Source: Streptomyces coelicoflavus
GTDB taxonomy: Bacteria > Actinomycetota > Actinomycetes > Streptomycetales > Streptomycetaceae
Reading direction: 5' to 3'
NCBI RefSeq assembly: GCF_003112555.1
Contig: NZ_BEWB01000014.1
Coordinates: forward strand, 186,001 to 250,000
DNA length: 64,000 nucleotides
The position numbers and the translations under genes are program-made. A model generated the notes under the pieces. It saw only the letters and a list, made by a program, of their open reading frames with translations, searched no databases and was not told the origin of the DNA. How positions within the stretch are numbered: the stretch's first letter is position 1; each line of letters starts with the position of its first letter. Positions 51,723 to 59,723 of the stretch are shown one piece after another.

Positions 51723-52724
51723 CTAGGCACGGGCCGGTGGGGTCGCCGGCGTGGGGGGAGGGGGGTGGGGGGACGTCCGGCGGACGCGGACGACGAGGCG
51801 GGCATGGGGGGTCGCGCGGTCCAGGGCCAGCAGGCGGGCCCCGTCGAGGGGGTCGCCGAGCGGGGACATGAGCCGCACGCGGGATCCGGCACCGGAGATC
51901 GCGTCGGTCAGCGGCACCATCAGGGCCGGTCCGAGTCCCGTCAGCCCACCGGTGACGGCCAGGGGCAGCGGGCCGCCGTCCGGGGTGATCCGGCCTGCCG
52001 CCGCGAGGACGGTCTCGGCCAGGTCGGCGGCCGCGTCCCGGACGATGGCCGAGGCCACGACGTCCCCGGCGTCGGCGGCGCGCGCCACCTCGGGGGCGAA
52101 CGAGGCGGCCGTACGGGCCGGGTTGCCGTCCCGTCCGACTCTCGCCGGCAGCCGTTCCAGGTCGCCGAAGAGGCCGGCCGCAGCGTTCAGCAACGAGGTG
52201 GCCGGGCCCCGCCCGTCGTGGGCCCTCAGGGCCGCGCGCAGTCCGGCCGTGCCGATCCGGGCGCCGCTTCCGTCGTCGCCGAGCAGGGGGCCCCACCCGT
52301 CGACGCGCGCGTACGTACCGTCGGCGCCGATGCCGACCGCGACCGACCCGGTGCCGATCGCCAGCACCACACCGGCGCGGCCGCCGAGCGCACCGGCGTG
52401 GGCGGTCACGGCGTCACTGGTGACGGCGGCGTCCTGGACGGGCAGGTCCTCCAGGAGGACGTCCGCCAGGGCACGGGCCGCCGCGGGGGCCGAGGCCGCT
52501 CCCGCGGCGCCCACCAGGACCGACTCCGGCGGAACGCCGCCCGGTTCCCGCAGCAGCGGCCCGACGGCGGCGCGCACGGCCGCACGGGCCGCCGTCACAC
52601 CGTCGGGCGCGGCCAGACCTGGGGCACCGGCCACGGAACTGACGGACGGTGAGGAGCCGGGACCGTGCCACAGCACGGCGCGGCAACCGGTCTTCCCCAG
52701 ATCCACCGCCACTACGGAAGTCAT
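51723..52724 (-). CDS. BadF/BadG-type sugar kinase, N-acetylglucosamine kinase-like
   Basis: 333 aa; ATG 52724 with GAGGG upstream. ASKHA-fold kinase of the BcrAD_BadFG group: N-terminal VAVDLGKTGCRAVLW phosphate motif, VVLAIGTGSVAVGIG, DGWGPLLGDDGSGARIG and PLAVTGGLTGLGPALM. Homologues phosphorylate GlcNAc or other amino sugars. It opens the operon symporter-AnmK and is divergent from an RpiR regulator that senses phosphosugars. Together they suggest phosphorylation of an imported amino sugar (GlcNAc or MurNAc). The C-terminal 15 residues are Pro-rich. Confidence 0.85.
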   Translation of the reverse strand: MTSVVAVDLGKTGCRAVLWHGPGSSPSVSSVAGAPGLAAPDGVTAARAAVRAAVGPLLREPGGVPPESVLVGAAGAASAPAAARALADVLLEDLPVQDAAVTSDAVTAHAGALGGRAGVVLAIGTGSVAVGIGADGTYARVDGWGPLLGDDGSGARIGTAGLRAALRAHDGRGPATSLLNAAAGLFGDLERLPARVGRDGNPARTAASFAPEVARAADAGDVVASAIVRDAAADLAETVLAAAGRITPDGGPLPLAVTGGLTGLGPALMVPLTDAISGAGSRVRLMSPLGDPLDGARLLALDRATPHARLVVRVRRTSPHPPPPTPATPPARA

Positions 52725-52827
52725 ACGGCTCGCCCTCTGTCCGAATGACCCGGCACGTCGAGAGCCACCGGGTCGCCGGTGACCGGTGCGGATCGCCGTC
52801 CGAGTATGGGAACGCCGCCCTCCGGAT

Positions 52828-52870
52828 GTCAACAAGTAACGTCCCGTCGTTCAACGCGTAACTTTTTGAC
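52828..52870. promoter_or_regulatory. Candidate RpiR operator
   Basis: Inverted repeat GTCAACAAGTAACG (52828-52841) and CGTAACTTTTTGAC (52857-52870), 12 of 14 positions complementary, 15-bp spacer. It lies in the 195-bp gap between the kinase and RpiR genes, in the most A/T-rich part of it. Confidence 0.6.
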
Positions 52871-52919
52871 CCCCTCGGCGGGCCCCATTACGCTGTGCCC
52901 ACCACATCCAGGAGGGGCC

Positions 52920-53855
52920 ATGGTCCGCCAGTCCTCGTCCCGCGTGCCGGAGCCGTCCGCCCAGGACGCCCCGCCCGCCGACATCCTCACGCGCGTCCGC
53001 GCCGCGCGGCCCTCCCTGGCCCCCTCGGAGCGGCGGGTGGCCGACGCCGTCCTCGCCGACCCGGGACAGGTCGCGGAGCTGTCCATCCACGCGCTGGGGG
53101 AGCGGGCCAGCACCTCGGCGGCGACCGTGATGCGCTTCTGCCGCACCGTCGGCACGGGCAACTACCCCCAGCTGCGCCTGGCGCTGGCCGCCGCGGCGGC
53201 GCGGGAGTACGCGCTGGGCGGCGAGCGGGCCACGCACGGCGGCACCGACATCAGCCCGACGGATTCGCTGGACCGGATAGTCAGCAAGATCATCTACAAC
53301 GAGGTCCGGGCCCTGGAGGACTCCGGCGCGGAACTCGACGTCGACGCACTGGGCCGGGCGGTCGACGCGGTGGCCGGGGCCCGCAGGATCGACATCTTCG
53401 GCGTGGGGGCCAGCGCCTTCGTCGGCCAGGACCTGCACCAGAAACTCCACCGCATAGGCCGTATGGCCTTCATCTGGAGCGACCGGCACGCGGCGCTCAC
53501 CGCCACGGCCCTGCTGGGGCCCGGCGACGTGGCCCTGGCCGTCTCCCACTCCGGCGAGACCGAGGACACCACCGAGCCGCTCCAGGCCGCGGCCGAGCGC
53601 GGAGCCACCACCATCGCCCTGACCAACGACCCGCGCTCCACGCTCGCCACCGGCGCCGACCTGGTGCTGACGACCTGCGCCAGGGAAACTCCCTTCCGCT
53701 CCGGCGCGACTGTCAGCCGCATCGCCCAACTGGCCGTCATCGACTGCCTCTTCGTCGGCGTCGCCCAGCGCTCCTACGAGGCGTCGACCACCGCCCTCGA
53801 AGAGACCTACGGAGCCGTCCAGCGCCGCCTGCGCCCCGGGCGCCGCACCGGGTGA
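52920..53855 (+). CDS. RpiR/MurR-family regulator with SIS domain
   Basis: 311 aa, ATG 52920 behind AGGAGGGG. N-terminal HTH_6 (residues ~20-100: SERRVADAVLADPGQVAELSIHALGERASTSAATVMRFCR in pieces) and a C-terminal SIS domain (~140-280) with IFGVGASAFVGQDLHQKLHRIG and VSHSGETEDTTEP that binds phosphosugars. MurR represses MurNAc genes in E. coli and is inactivated by MurNAc-6P, the product of AnmK, which supports the pairing. Divergent from the kinase-symporter-anmK operon. It converges with the AlaRS-like gene seven bases downstream. Confidence 0.9.
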   Translation: MVRQSSSRVPEPSAQDAPPADILTRVRAARPSLAPSERRVADAVLADPGQVAELSIHALGERASTSAATVMRFCRTVGTGNYPQLRLALAAAAAREYALGGERATHGGTDISPTDSLDRIVSKIIYNEVRALEDSGAELDVDALGRAVDAVAGARRIDIFGVGASAFVGQDLHQKLHRIGRMAFIWSDRHAALTATALLGPGDVALAVSHSGETEDTTEPLQAAAERGATTIALTNDPRSTLATGADLVLTTCARETPFRSGATVSRIAQLAVIDCLFVGVAQRSYEASTTALEETYGAVQRRLRPGRRTG

Positions 53856-53862
53856 GGACGCC

Positions 53863-55068
53863 TCACGGCCGTACGGCGCCACCGCCGTCCGTTCCGAGGT
53901 CCCCCTCGCCGCGCAGACTCGTCACCAGGTCGCGCGGCAGGCCGTGGGTGTCGTGCAGGTAGGCGAGGTCCTCCTCGCCCAGGGGCCCCCGGAAGCGGGG
54001 CCGGGCGAGTACGTTCCGGCCGCGTTCCAGGAGCCGCCGGAACCGGCGTTCCTCCTCCACCAGAAGTCCGCGCACGAGCCCCGGGTCCACGTCCTGCCGG
54101 AAATGGTCCGAGGTGTGCGTGATCAGTTCCACCGGCAGGTCCCCGACCCCGCGCGAGGAGTCCTCCCGCCACAGCACCGTGAGCAGCCGCCGCACCAGGC
54201 GGCGCAGCACGTAGCCCCGGCCCGTGTTGGACGGGCGGATTCCGTCGCCGACGACCACGACGGCCGACCGGAGATGGTCGCAGACCACCCGGAAGGACGG
54301 TTCGTCCAGCGGCCACAGGGACGGCAGCGTCCGCCGCCACGGCTCGAAGACGTCGCACTCGAACACCGACGACCTGCCCTGCAGGAGTGAGGCCAGACGC
54401 TCCAGGCCCAGGCCGGTGTCGACGTTGCGCTGCGGAAGCGGCACGAGACGGCCGTCGTTGAGCCGTCGGTGACGCATCATCACGTGGTTCCACACCTCCA
54501 CCCAGCGGTCGTCGCCCGTGGGCGTGGACCGGGGCGGCGTGTCACCGCTCCACAGGAAGATCTCCGAGTCGGGTCCGCAGGGACCCACCGGCCCGTTGGA
54601 CCACCAGTTGTCGTCCACCGTCAGCTCCACGGGAACGCCGCGCTCCTGCCACAGCCGCAGGGACTCGGTGTCCGGCCCGACCTGCTCGCCGCCCCCGTAC
54701 ACGGTGGCGTGCAGCAGGCCCGGGTCGACGCCGAGGCCCTCGGTGAGCAGCCGGTGGGCCCAGTCCAGGCTCCGTGAGCCCTCGTAGTCGCCCAGCGACC
54801 AGGTGCCGAGCATCTGGAACACCGTCAGATGCCTGCTGTCGCCGACCTCCTCGAGGTCCGTCGTGCGCAGACAGCGCTGTACGTTGACCAGCCGCCGGCC
54901 CAGCGGATGGGGGCGGCCCTCCAGGTACGGGGTGAGCGGATGCATGCCGGCGCTGGTGAACAGCACGGGGTCGCCGGGGTCGGGCAGCAGTGTCGAGCCG
55001 GTGATGCGGCGGTGTCCGTGTTCCCGGTAGTAGTCGGTGAACGTGCGGACGATCTGCTCGGTGTCCAT
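53863..55068 (-). CDS. Stand-alone alanyl-tRNA synthetase-like protein (catalytic domain only)
   Basis: 401 aa, ATG 55068 behind AAGGAG; full AlaRS is about 880. It retains the class II core: PVLFTSAGMHPLTPYLEG, VNVQRCLRTTDLEEVGDSRH with motif 2 Arg, FQMLGTWSLGDYE, GPVGPCGPDSEIF, PLPQRNVDTGLGLERLAS (motif 3) and the tRNA-binding helices up to NTGRGYVLRRLVRRLL. The editing domain and C-Ala are absent, and the usual loop after motif 2 (with a KHND-like stretch) is shortened. It may charge tRNA-Ala or a tRNA mimic without proofreading, donate alanyl groups in a biosynthetic step, or serve as a resistant paralog. A short Ala-rich ORF lies upstream. Distinct from the housekeeping alaS, which must be elsewhere. 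Confidence 0.85.
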   Translation of the reverse strand: MDTEQIVRTFTDYYREHGHRRITGSTLLPDPGDPVLFTSAGMHPLTPYLEGRPHPLGRRLVNVQRCLRTTDLEEVGDSRHLTVFQMLGTWSLGDYEGSRSLDWAHRLLTEGLGVDPGLLHATVYGGGEQVGPDTESLRLWQERGVPVELTVDDNWWSNGPVGPCGPDSEIFLWSGDTPPRSTPTGDDRWVEVWNHVMMRHRRLNDGRLVPLPQRNVDTGLGLERLASLLQGRSSVFECDVFEPWRRTLPSLWPLDEPSFRVVCDHLRSAVVVVGDGIRPSNTGRGYVLRRLVRRLLTVLWREDSSRGVGDLPVELITHTSDHFRQDVDPGLVRGLLVEEERRFRRLLERGRNVLARPRFRGPLGEEDLAYLHDTHGLPRDLVTSLRGEGDLGTDGGGAVRP

Positions 55069-55208
55069 GGGACGGCTCCTTCGCTTCGGGGCGGAAGAGG
55101 CACCGGAGAACGGAAACCGTGCGGTCCTCGCACCGAGGCGAAGGCGGCTGAGCGCCACGGGAACCACCGACGGGCCGTTTCCGGTCGCCGGTGGAAAAAG
55201 GGGGAAGG

Positions 55209-55277
55209 TCAGACGGCGGCAACCGGCGAGCTGGTCGCTCGCGCGGTCGCGAAGGTGCTGGTGCCGATGACGTTCAT
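55209..55277 (-). CDS. Possible 22-aa Ala-rich leader ORF
   Basis: ATG 55277 to TGA 55209-55211, encoding MNVIGTSTFATARATSSPVA plus AV. Five of 22 residues are Ala. It lies between the amidase and AlaRS-like genes, 140 bases before the AlaRS-like start. Ribosome site is poor (TTCGGGG). A CGAGC/GCTCG hairpin overlaps it and CCCCCTTTTT follows. It could be an attenuation leader sensing alanyl-tRNA; coding status is uncertain. Confidence 0.25.
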   Translation of the reverse strand: MNVIGTSTFATARATSSPVAAV

Positions 55278-55326
55278 GCCCCGAAGATAGCGTCCCCCGC
55301 GTCCGGAGGCACCCGGATTCTGCCGC

Positions 55327-56772
55327 CTAGGAACGTCCGCCCGCCCACACGCCCGGGGTCCGGCCCGACCACGGTTGTGCCCCTTCGAGCTGTCCGGCGA
55401 GGCGGAAGAGGAGGTCCTCGCGCCCGTAGCCGGCGGCGAACTGCATGCCGATGGGGAGGCCCGTGCCGGTGTCGGCCGTCACCGGCACGGACATGGCGGG
55501 GGTGCCCGCCACGTTGAACGCCATGGTGAACGGCGAGTGGTCGTTGAGCCGCTCGATCCAGCCGAGGCCGTCGAGCGCCTCGGCGCCCTCGCCGTAGGTG
55601 CCCAGCAGTGGGGGAAGCTCCGGCAGGGTGGGGGTGAGCAGCAGGTCGTGGGTGTCGAAGTACCGGGCCAGGCCGCGGGCGACGCGGTTGCGGACGGTGA
55701 GGGCGGTGACGAACTCGGGGCCGCTGACCCGCCGTCCGTAGCGGTGGGCGGCCAGCGTGGACGGCTCGAGGGTCGAGGAGTCGACGGGCCGGCCGAGGGC
55801 GGCGGCCAGGGAGTCGACCGAGGCCGCGACGTTCGCCGTCGACAGACGGGCGTTGGCCAGCACGAACTCCTCCCAGCCGACACCGAGCGCGACCGTGACC
55901 TCCTCCGTCCGGTGGCCGAGGGATTCGAGCAGCCGCATCGTACGGTCCAGCGCGCCGGCCACCGGGGCGGTGGTCCGGCGCCCGCCCCACGCCTGGGGGA
56001 GGACCCCGATCCGCAGCGGGCCCGGCGGGCGGGTGACCTCCTGCGCGTACGGGCGGGACGGCTGCTCGGCGAAGTAGGGGTCACCCGGTTCCGGACCGCG
56101 GATCAGGTCGAGGAGTGCCGCGCTGTCCCGCACGGAGCGGCTGACGCCGCCCTGGACGGCGAGCCCGTTGAACCCCTCGTCGAGGGCGGGGCCCAGGGAG
56201 ACCCGGCCGCGGGTCGGCTTCAGCCCGAAGAGGCCGTTGCAGGCGGCCGGGATGCGCAGCGAGCCCGCCGCGTCGGTGGCGTGGGCGACGGGAACCGCCC
56301 CGGCCGCCACGGCCGCACCCGCGCCGCCGCTGGATCCGCCGGCGCCGCGCTCGGGGTCCCACGGGTTGCGGGTGGGGCCGTACAGCACCGGTTCCGTGGT
56401 GATGCTGTAGGCCAGCTCCGGTGTCGCGGTACGCCCGACGGTCACCAGGCCGGCGCGCCGCAGGCGCCGCATCAGGAAGGAGTCGGAGCGGGCGACGTGC
56501 CCGGCCGTGAGCCGGCTGCCCATCTCGGTGCGCCGGCCCGCCATGGATATGCCGAAGTCCTTGATCAGGAAAGGCACGCCGGCCAGCGGTGTGCTGCCGG
56601 GGGCGGGCCGGTCGTCGGCCGGCCAGGTCTCCACGACGGCGTCGAGCGCCGGGTTCACCGCCCGTACCGCCTCGCGCGCGGCCGCTTCCACCTCGGCCGG
56701 CGACACCTCGCCCCTGGCCATCAGCTCCGCGAGGCCCACCGCGTCGTGGCGCACGTACTCGGAAACTCTCAC
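55327..56772 (-). CDS. Amidase signature family hydrolase
   Basis: 481 aa, GTG 56772 behind GAGGAG. Cytoplasmic. The Ser-cisSer-Lys triad elements are recognisable: Lys in GVPFLIKDFGIS, and the glycine/serine-rich stretch GAGGSSGGAGAAVAAGAVPVAHATDAAGSLRIPAA (in pieces) with the cis-Ser, then AGSLRIP holding the acylated Ser. Hydrolyses small amides such as indoleacetamide or aryl amides; specificity unknown. It is divergent from a TetR gene across a striking nested palindrome and is probably repressed by it. Confidence 0.9.
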   Translation of the reverse strand: MRVSEYVRHDAVGLAELMARGEVSPAEVEAAAREAVRAVNPALDAVVETWPADDRPAPGSTPLAGVPFLIKDFGISMAGRRTEMGSRLTAGHVARSDSFLMRRLRRAGLVTVGRTATPELAYSITTEPVLYGPTRNPWDPERGAGGSSGGAGAAVAAGAVPVAHATDAAGSLRIPAACNGLFGLKPTRGRVSLGPALDEGFNGLAVQGGVSRSVRDSAALLDLIRGPEPGDPYFAEQPSRPYAQEVTRPPGPLRIGVLPQAWGGRRTTAPVAGALDRTMRLLESLGHRTEEVTVALGVGWEEFVLANARLSTANVAASVDSLAAALGRPVDSSTLEPSTLAAHRYGRRVSGPEFVTALTVRNRVARGLARYFDTHDLLLTPTLPELPPLLGTYGEGAEALDGLGWIERLNDHSPFTMAFNVAGTPAMSVPVTADTGTGLPIGMQFAAGYGREDLLFRLAGQLEGAQPWSGRTPGVWAGGRS

Positions 56773-56796
56773 CGTCACTCCTCGGATCGACAGAAT

Positions 56797-56852
56797 GGTA
56801 CCCATGAGTCCCATGCGATACCGAGTGGTATCGCATGGGACGGACTGGTACC
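56797..56852. promoter_or_regulatory. Nested palindromic operator between amidase and TetR genes
   Basis: A perfect 15-bp inverted repeat (GTCCCATGCGATACC at 56808-56822, its complement at 56827-56841, spacer GAGT). It is flanked by GGTACC at 56797-56802 and 56847-56852, whose midpoint coincides exactly with the centre of the repeat. The symmetric layout fits two repressor dimers. Confidence 0.75.
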
Positions 56853-56900
56853 GTAGCAGCACCCGCAGGGGCCCCATCGACCGCACGTCACGGAGCAGGC

Positions 56901-57488
56901 ATGACAACGACCGCCGGCAGGCCGGGCAGAGTGGCGAAGCTGCCGCCCCGCGAGCGCATCCTCGACGCGGCCGAAGAGCTCTTCCGGGGCGAGGGCATCC
57001 AGCGTGTGGGCGTCCAGGCCATCGCCGAGAAGGCCGAGACGACCAAGATGGCGATCTACCGGCACTTCGAGACCAAGGACGCACTGGTCGCCGAGTGGCT
57101 GCGCATCCTGGCCGCCGAGTACCAGGCGGCCTTCGACCGCGTCGAGGCCGAGCACCCCGGCCGGCCCCGGGAGCAGATCCTGGGCCTGGCCCGCTTCATC
57201 GCCGACGGGCTGCCGGTGCTCTCGTACCGGGGCTGCCCGTTCGTCAACTCCCTCGCCGAACTGCCCGACCGCTCCCACCCCGCGCGGCAGGTGATCGAGG
57301 AGCACAAGGCCCGTCAGACCCGCCGACTGGTCGGCATGTGCACCGAGGCCGGGCTGCCCGACCCCGAGCAGGTCGCGGCCCAGATCACCTTCCTGCTCGA
57401 AGGCGCCCAGGTCAGCACGCAGAACGGAAGTATCGACCGGACGGGGGAGCGGCTGCTGCGCATCGTCGAGGCGCTCGTCGGCCAGTAG
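56901..57488 (+). CDS. TetR-family regulator
   Basis: 195 aa, ATG 56901 behind GGAGCAGG. HTH at ~17-62: RERILDAAEELFRGEGIQRVGVQAIAEKAETTKMAIYRHF (in pieces). C-terminal ligand domain with CPFVNSLAELPDRSHPARQVIEEHK, typical of the TetR_C group seen next to oxidoreductases and amidases. Divergent from the amidase across a 128-bp gap holding a 30-bp palindromic core. It is followed nine bases later by an AraC gene, so the two regulators may be cotranscribed. Confidence 0.88.
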   Translation: MTTTAGRPGRVAKLPPRERILDAAEELFRGEGIQRVGVQAIAEKAETTKMAIYRHFETKDALVAEWLRILAAEYQAAFDRVEAEHPGRPREQILGLARFIADGLPVLSYRGCPFVNSLAELPDRSHPARQVIEEHKARQTRRLVGMCTEAGLPDPEQVAAQITFLLEGAQVSTQNGSIDRTGERLLRIVEALVGQ

Positions 57489-57497
57489 CATCACACG

Positions 57498-58517
57498 ATG
57501 GGTGCGATGATCCGGGGAGCCAGCCTGCGCGGCTTCGCGCGCCTCGTCGAGGAGCTCGGCGGCGTCCCGGGGGAGTTCACGGCACGGTTCTCGATCCCTC
57601 CGCAGGCGCTCGCCTCCGAGGCCGGGCTCGTCCCGATCACCAGCCACGACCTGATGCTCGACGCCGCCGCCCGCGATCTCGGCTGCCCGGACTTCGGCCT
57701 CCGCCTCGCCCACGGCCAGGACCTCGGCATCCTCGGCCTGCTCGCCCCGGCCGTTCAGGCCTCGTCCACGGTGCGGCAGGCACTGGAGTGCGCCGCACGG
57801 TTCATGTTCGTGCACAGCCCGGCGCTCAGCGTCGGAGTGGAACCCGACCCGCGGGGCCGTCGCGAGGTCGTGGCCCTGACCTACCGCAAGGACCTGCGCG
57901 AGTCCCCGTACTCCCCGCAGGCGACCGAACTCGGACTCGGCCTCTTCCACCGGGTGGCGGTGACGCTGGTGGGCAGCGCGGTCGGGCTCCGCTCGGTGGA
58001 ACTGCCCCACCCGCCCCTGTCGCCGGTGTCGCGGTACACCGAGTTCTTCGGCGCGGACGTGAAGTTCGGCTGCCCGGCCGCCGCGCTGAGAGTGGAGAGG
58101 CGACTGCTGGAGAAGGAGTTGCGCGGCACGGACGCGGCGGTCCGCCGGCTCGCCGTCGACCGCCTGGCCGCCCTGCACACCGATCCCGAGGGCCTGACCG
58201 CCACACACGTCCGGCGGGCCCTGACCCAGGCCGTCGGCACCGCCCCCGTCACCGTCGGCCAGGTGGCGCGCCTCCTCGCCCTGCACCCCCGCACCCTGCA
58301 ACGGCGGCTCGCCGCGGAATCCACCGGCTTCGCCGAGATCCTCGAGGACGTACGGCGGGACCTCGCGCTGCGCTACCTCACCACCACCGACCTGCCGCTG
58401 GGGCAGGTGGCCGCGATGGCGGGCTTCGCCGACCAGTCCGGGCTCAGCCACGCGGTGCGGCGGTGGGAGGGCGCCAGTCCGAGCGAGGTGCGCCGCCGGG
58501 TGCGCGGCATCGGCTGA
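57498..58517 (+). CDS. AraC-family regulator with Arabinose_bd-type N-terminal domain
   Basis: 339 aa from ATG 57498 (ATG 57507 is also possible). N-terminal ligand domain (~20-210, ARDLGCPDFGLRLAHGQDLGILGLLAPAV) of the OruR/ArgR-like type, then a C-terminal AraC DNA-binding domain (~235-335) with VGQVARLLALHPRTLQRRLAAESTGFAEILEDVRR and DLPLGQVAAMAGFADQSGLSHAVRRWEG. In mycobacteria similar proteins control lipid/fatty-acid genes; here the MBL and SDR genes downstream are likely targets. Ligand unknown. Confidence 0.87.
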   Translation: MGAMIRGASLRGFARLVEELGGVPGEFTARFSIPPQALASEAGLVPITSHDLMLDAAARDLGCPDFGLRLAHGQDLGILGLLAPAVQASSTVRQALECAARFMFVHSPALSVGVEPDPRGRREVVALTYRKDLRESPYSPQATELGLGLFHRVAVTLVGSAVGLRSVELPHPPLSPVSRYTEFFGADVKFGCPAAALRVERRLLEKELRGTDAAVRRLAVDRLAALHTDPEGLTATHVRRALTQAVGTAPVTVGQVARLLALHPRTLQRRLAAESTGFAEILEDVRRDLALRYLTTTDLPLGQVAAMAGFADQSGLSHAVRRWEGASPSEVRRRVRGIG

Positions 58518-58595
58518 GATTGTCGCGCGGAAACAAATCCCGCCCGGCGGGCGAGGGCATGCTGCTGCCCCGACGACGAGAGCGAGGAGTGTCCC

Positions 58596-59723
58596 ATGGC
58601 AACGGCCGGCACCAACCACCTCACCGGCATCGGTGCGCGCACGATCCCCGAGTTCGACGGCGTCCACGAGGTCTGGCCGCGCGGTGACCGGCTGCGGGCG
58701 GTCCGTGCGGCGGCCGCGGCCTACAAGGAGCGCTTCAAGGCCCAGGGCAGGGTGCGCGCCGTGAAGTCGGTCGACATCGCCGCGGCGCCGTACCCGGTGA
58801 AGTACGCCTTCCACGACGCCGTCTCGGTGCCCACCCTTCCGCTCATCTCGATGATCAACCGCATGATCGTCGTGCAGTACGACGACTTCGACGGCAGGGC
58901 CCGCACCCTGGTCTTCGAGCCGACGGTGCCGGACGGCTCCGCGGAGGCCCCGTTCTACCGCAACCTGCGGAAGCTGATCGACAAGGTCCCCGGCGGGAAG
59001 CTGCTCGAACGCGCGGTCCTGCGGTACTACGCGGAGCCCGGCGACGTCCTGCGCCGCCTCGGTCTGGCCGCCGACGACGTCGACTTCTGCACCTTCGACC
59101 ACCTGCACGTCCAGGACCCGCGGATGATCCTCGGCTCCACCGAGGTCATCGAGGGGGAACAGGCCCCGCGCGGCCCGTTGTTCGGCGGCGCCAGGATGCT
59201 CGTGCACGAGCGCGAACTGGCGACCCTGCGGTCCCTGCACCCGATGCAGTGGGCCTGGTACGTCGACGGCGGACTGGGCGGCGTCGACCCGGAGAAGTTC
59301 GTCACCTTCGACGGCGACGTCGAACTCGGCCCCGGCGTCGCCCTGCTGTGGACACCCGGGCACACCGACGGCAACCACTCGCTGGTGCTGAACACCCCCG
59401 ACGGGGTGTGGGTGTCCTCGGAGAACGGCATCTCACTGGACAACTGGCAGCCCGAACTCTCCCGGATCCCCGGCGTCCGGCGCTACCGCGAGGAGTTCGG
59501 CCGCGAGATCTGCCCCAACGCCAACACCCTCGAGGACTCCCTGGACCAGTACGACTCCATGGTCAAGGAGAAGATCCTCGCCGACCCCTGCAAGGCCGAC
59601 CCGCGCTGGCTCCAGATCCTGCCCTCCACCGAACTCGCCCCGTGGAAGCGGTTCTGGCCGGTGGTGCCCACCTATGTCCACGGCGGCATCGCGTACGGCG
59701 AGATCAAGGGCGGCCGGCGGTGA
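58596..59723 (+). CDS. Metallo-beta-lactamase fold hydrolase
   Basis: 375 aa, ATG 58596 behind GCGAGGAG. Metal ligands: FDHLHVQDPRM (HxHxxD) and LLWTPGHTDGNHSL. An N-terminal ~100 residues (VPTLPLISMINRMIVVQYDDFDG) form an extra subdomain. No signal peptide. Such proteins hydrolyse lactones, thioesters or similar. Its stop overlaps the SDR start (GTGA), so the two act as a pair, perhaps consecutive steps on one compound, under the upstream AraC regulator. Substrate unknown. Confidence 0.85.
   Translation: MATAGTNHLTGIGARTIPEFDGVHEVWPRGDRLRAVRAAAAAYKERFKAQGRVRAVKSVDIAAAPYPVKYAFHDAVSVPTLPLISMINRMIVVQYDDFDGRARTLVFEPTVPDGSAEAPFYRNLRKLIDKVPGGKLLERAVLRYYAEPGDVLRRLGLAADDVDFCTFDHLHVQDPRMILGSTEVIEGEQAPRGPLFGGARMLVHERELATLRSLHPMQWAWYVDGGLGGVDPEKFVTFDGDVELGPGVALLWTPGHTDGNHSLVLNTPDGVWVSSENGISLDNWQPELSRIPGVRRYREEFGREICPNANTLEDSLDQYDSMVKEKILADPCKADPRWLQILPSTELAPWKRFWPVVPTYVHGGIAYGEIKGGRR

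Noticed and set aside
55069..55208. T-box riboswitch upstream of the AlaRS-like gene
   Set aside because: No T-box sequence (TGGNACCGCG-like) or antiterminator structure could be found in the 140 bases.
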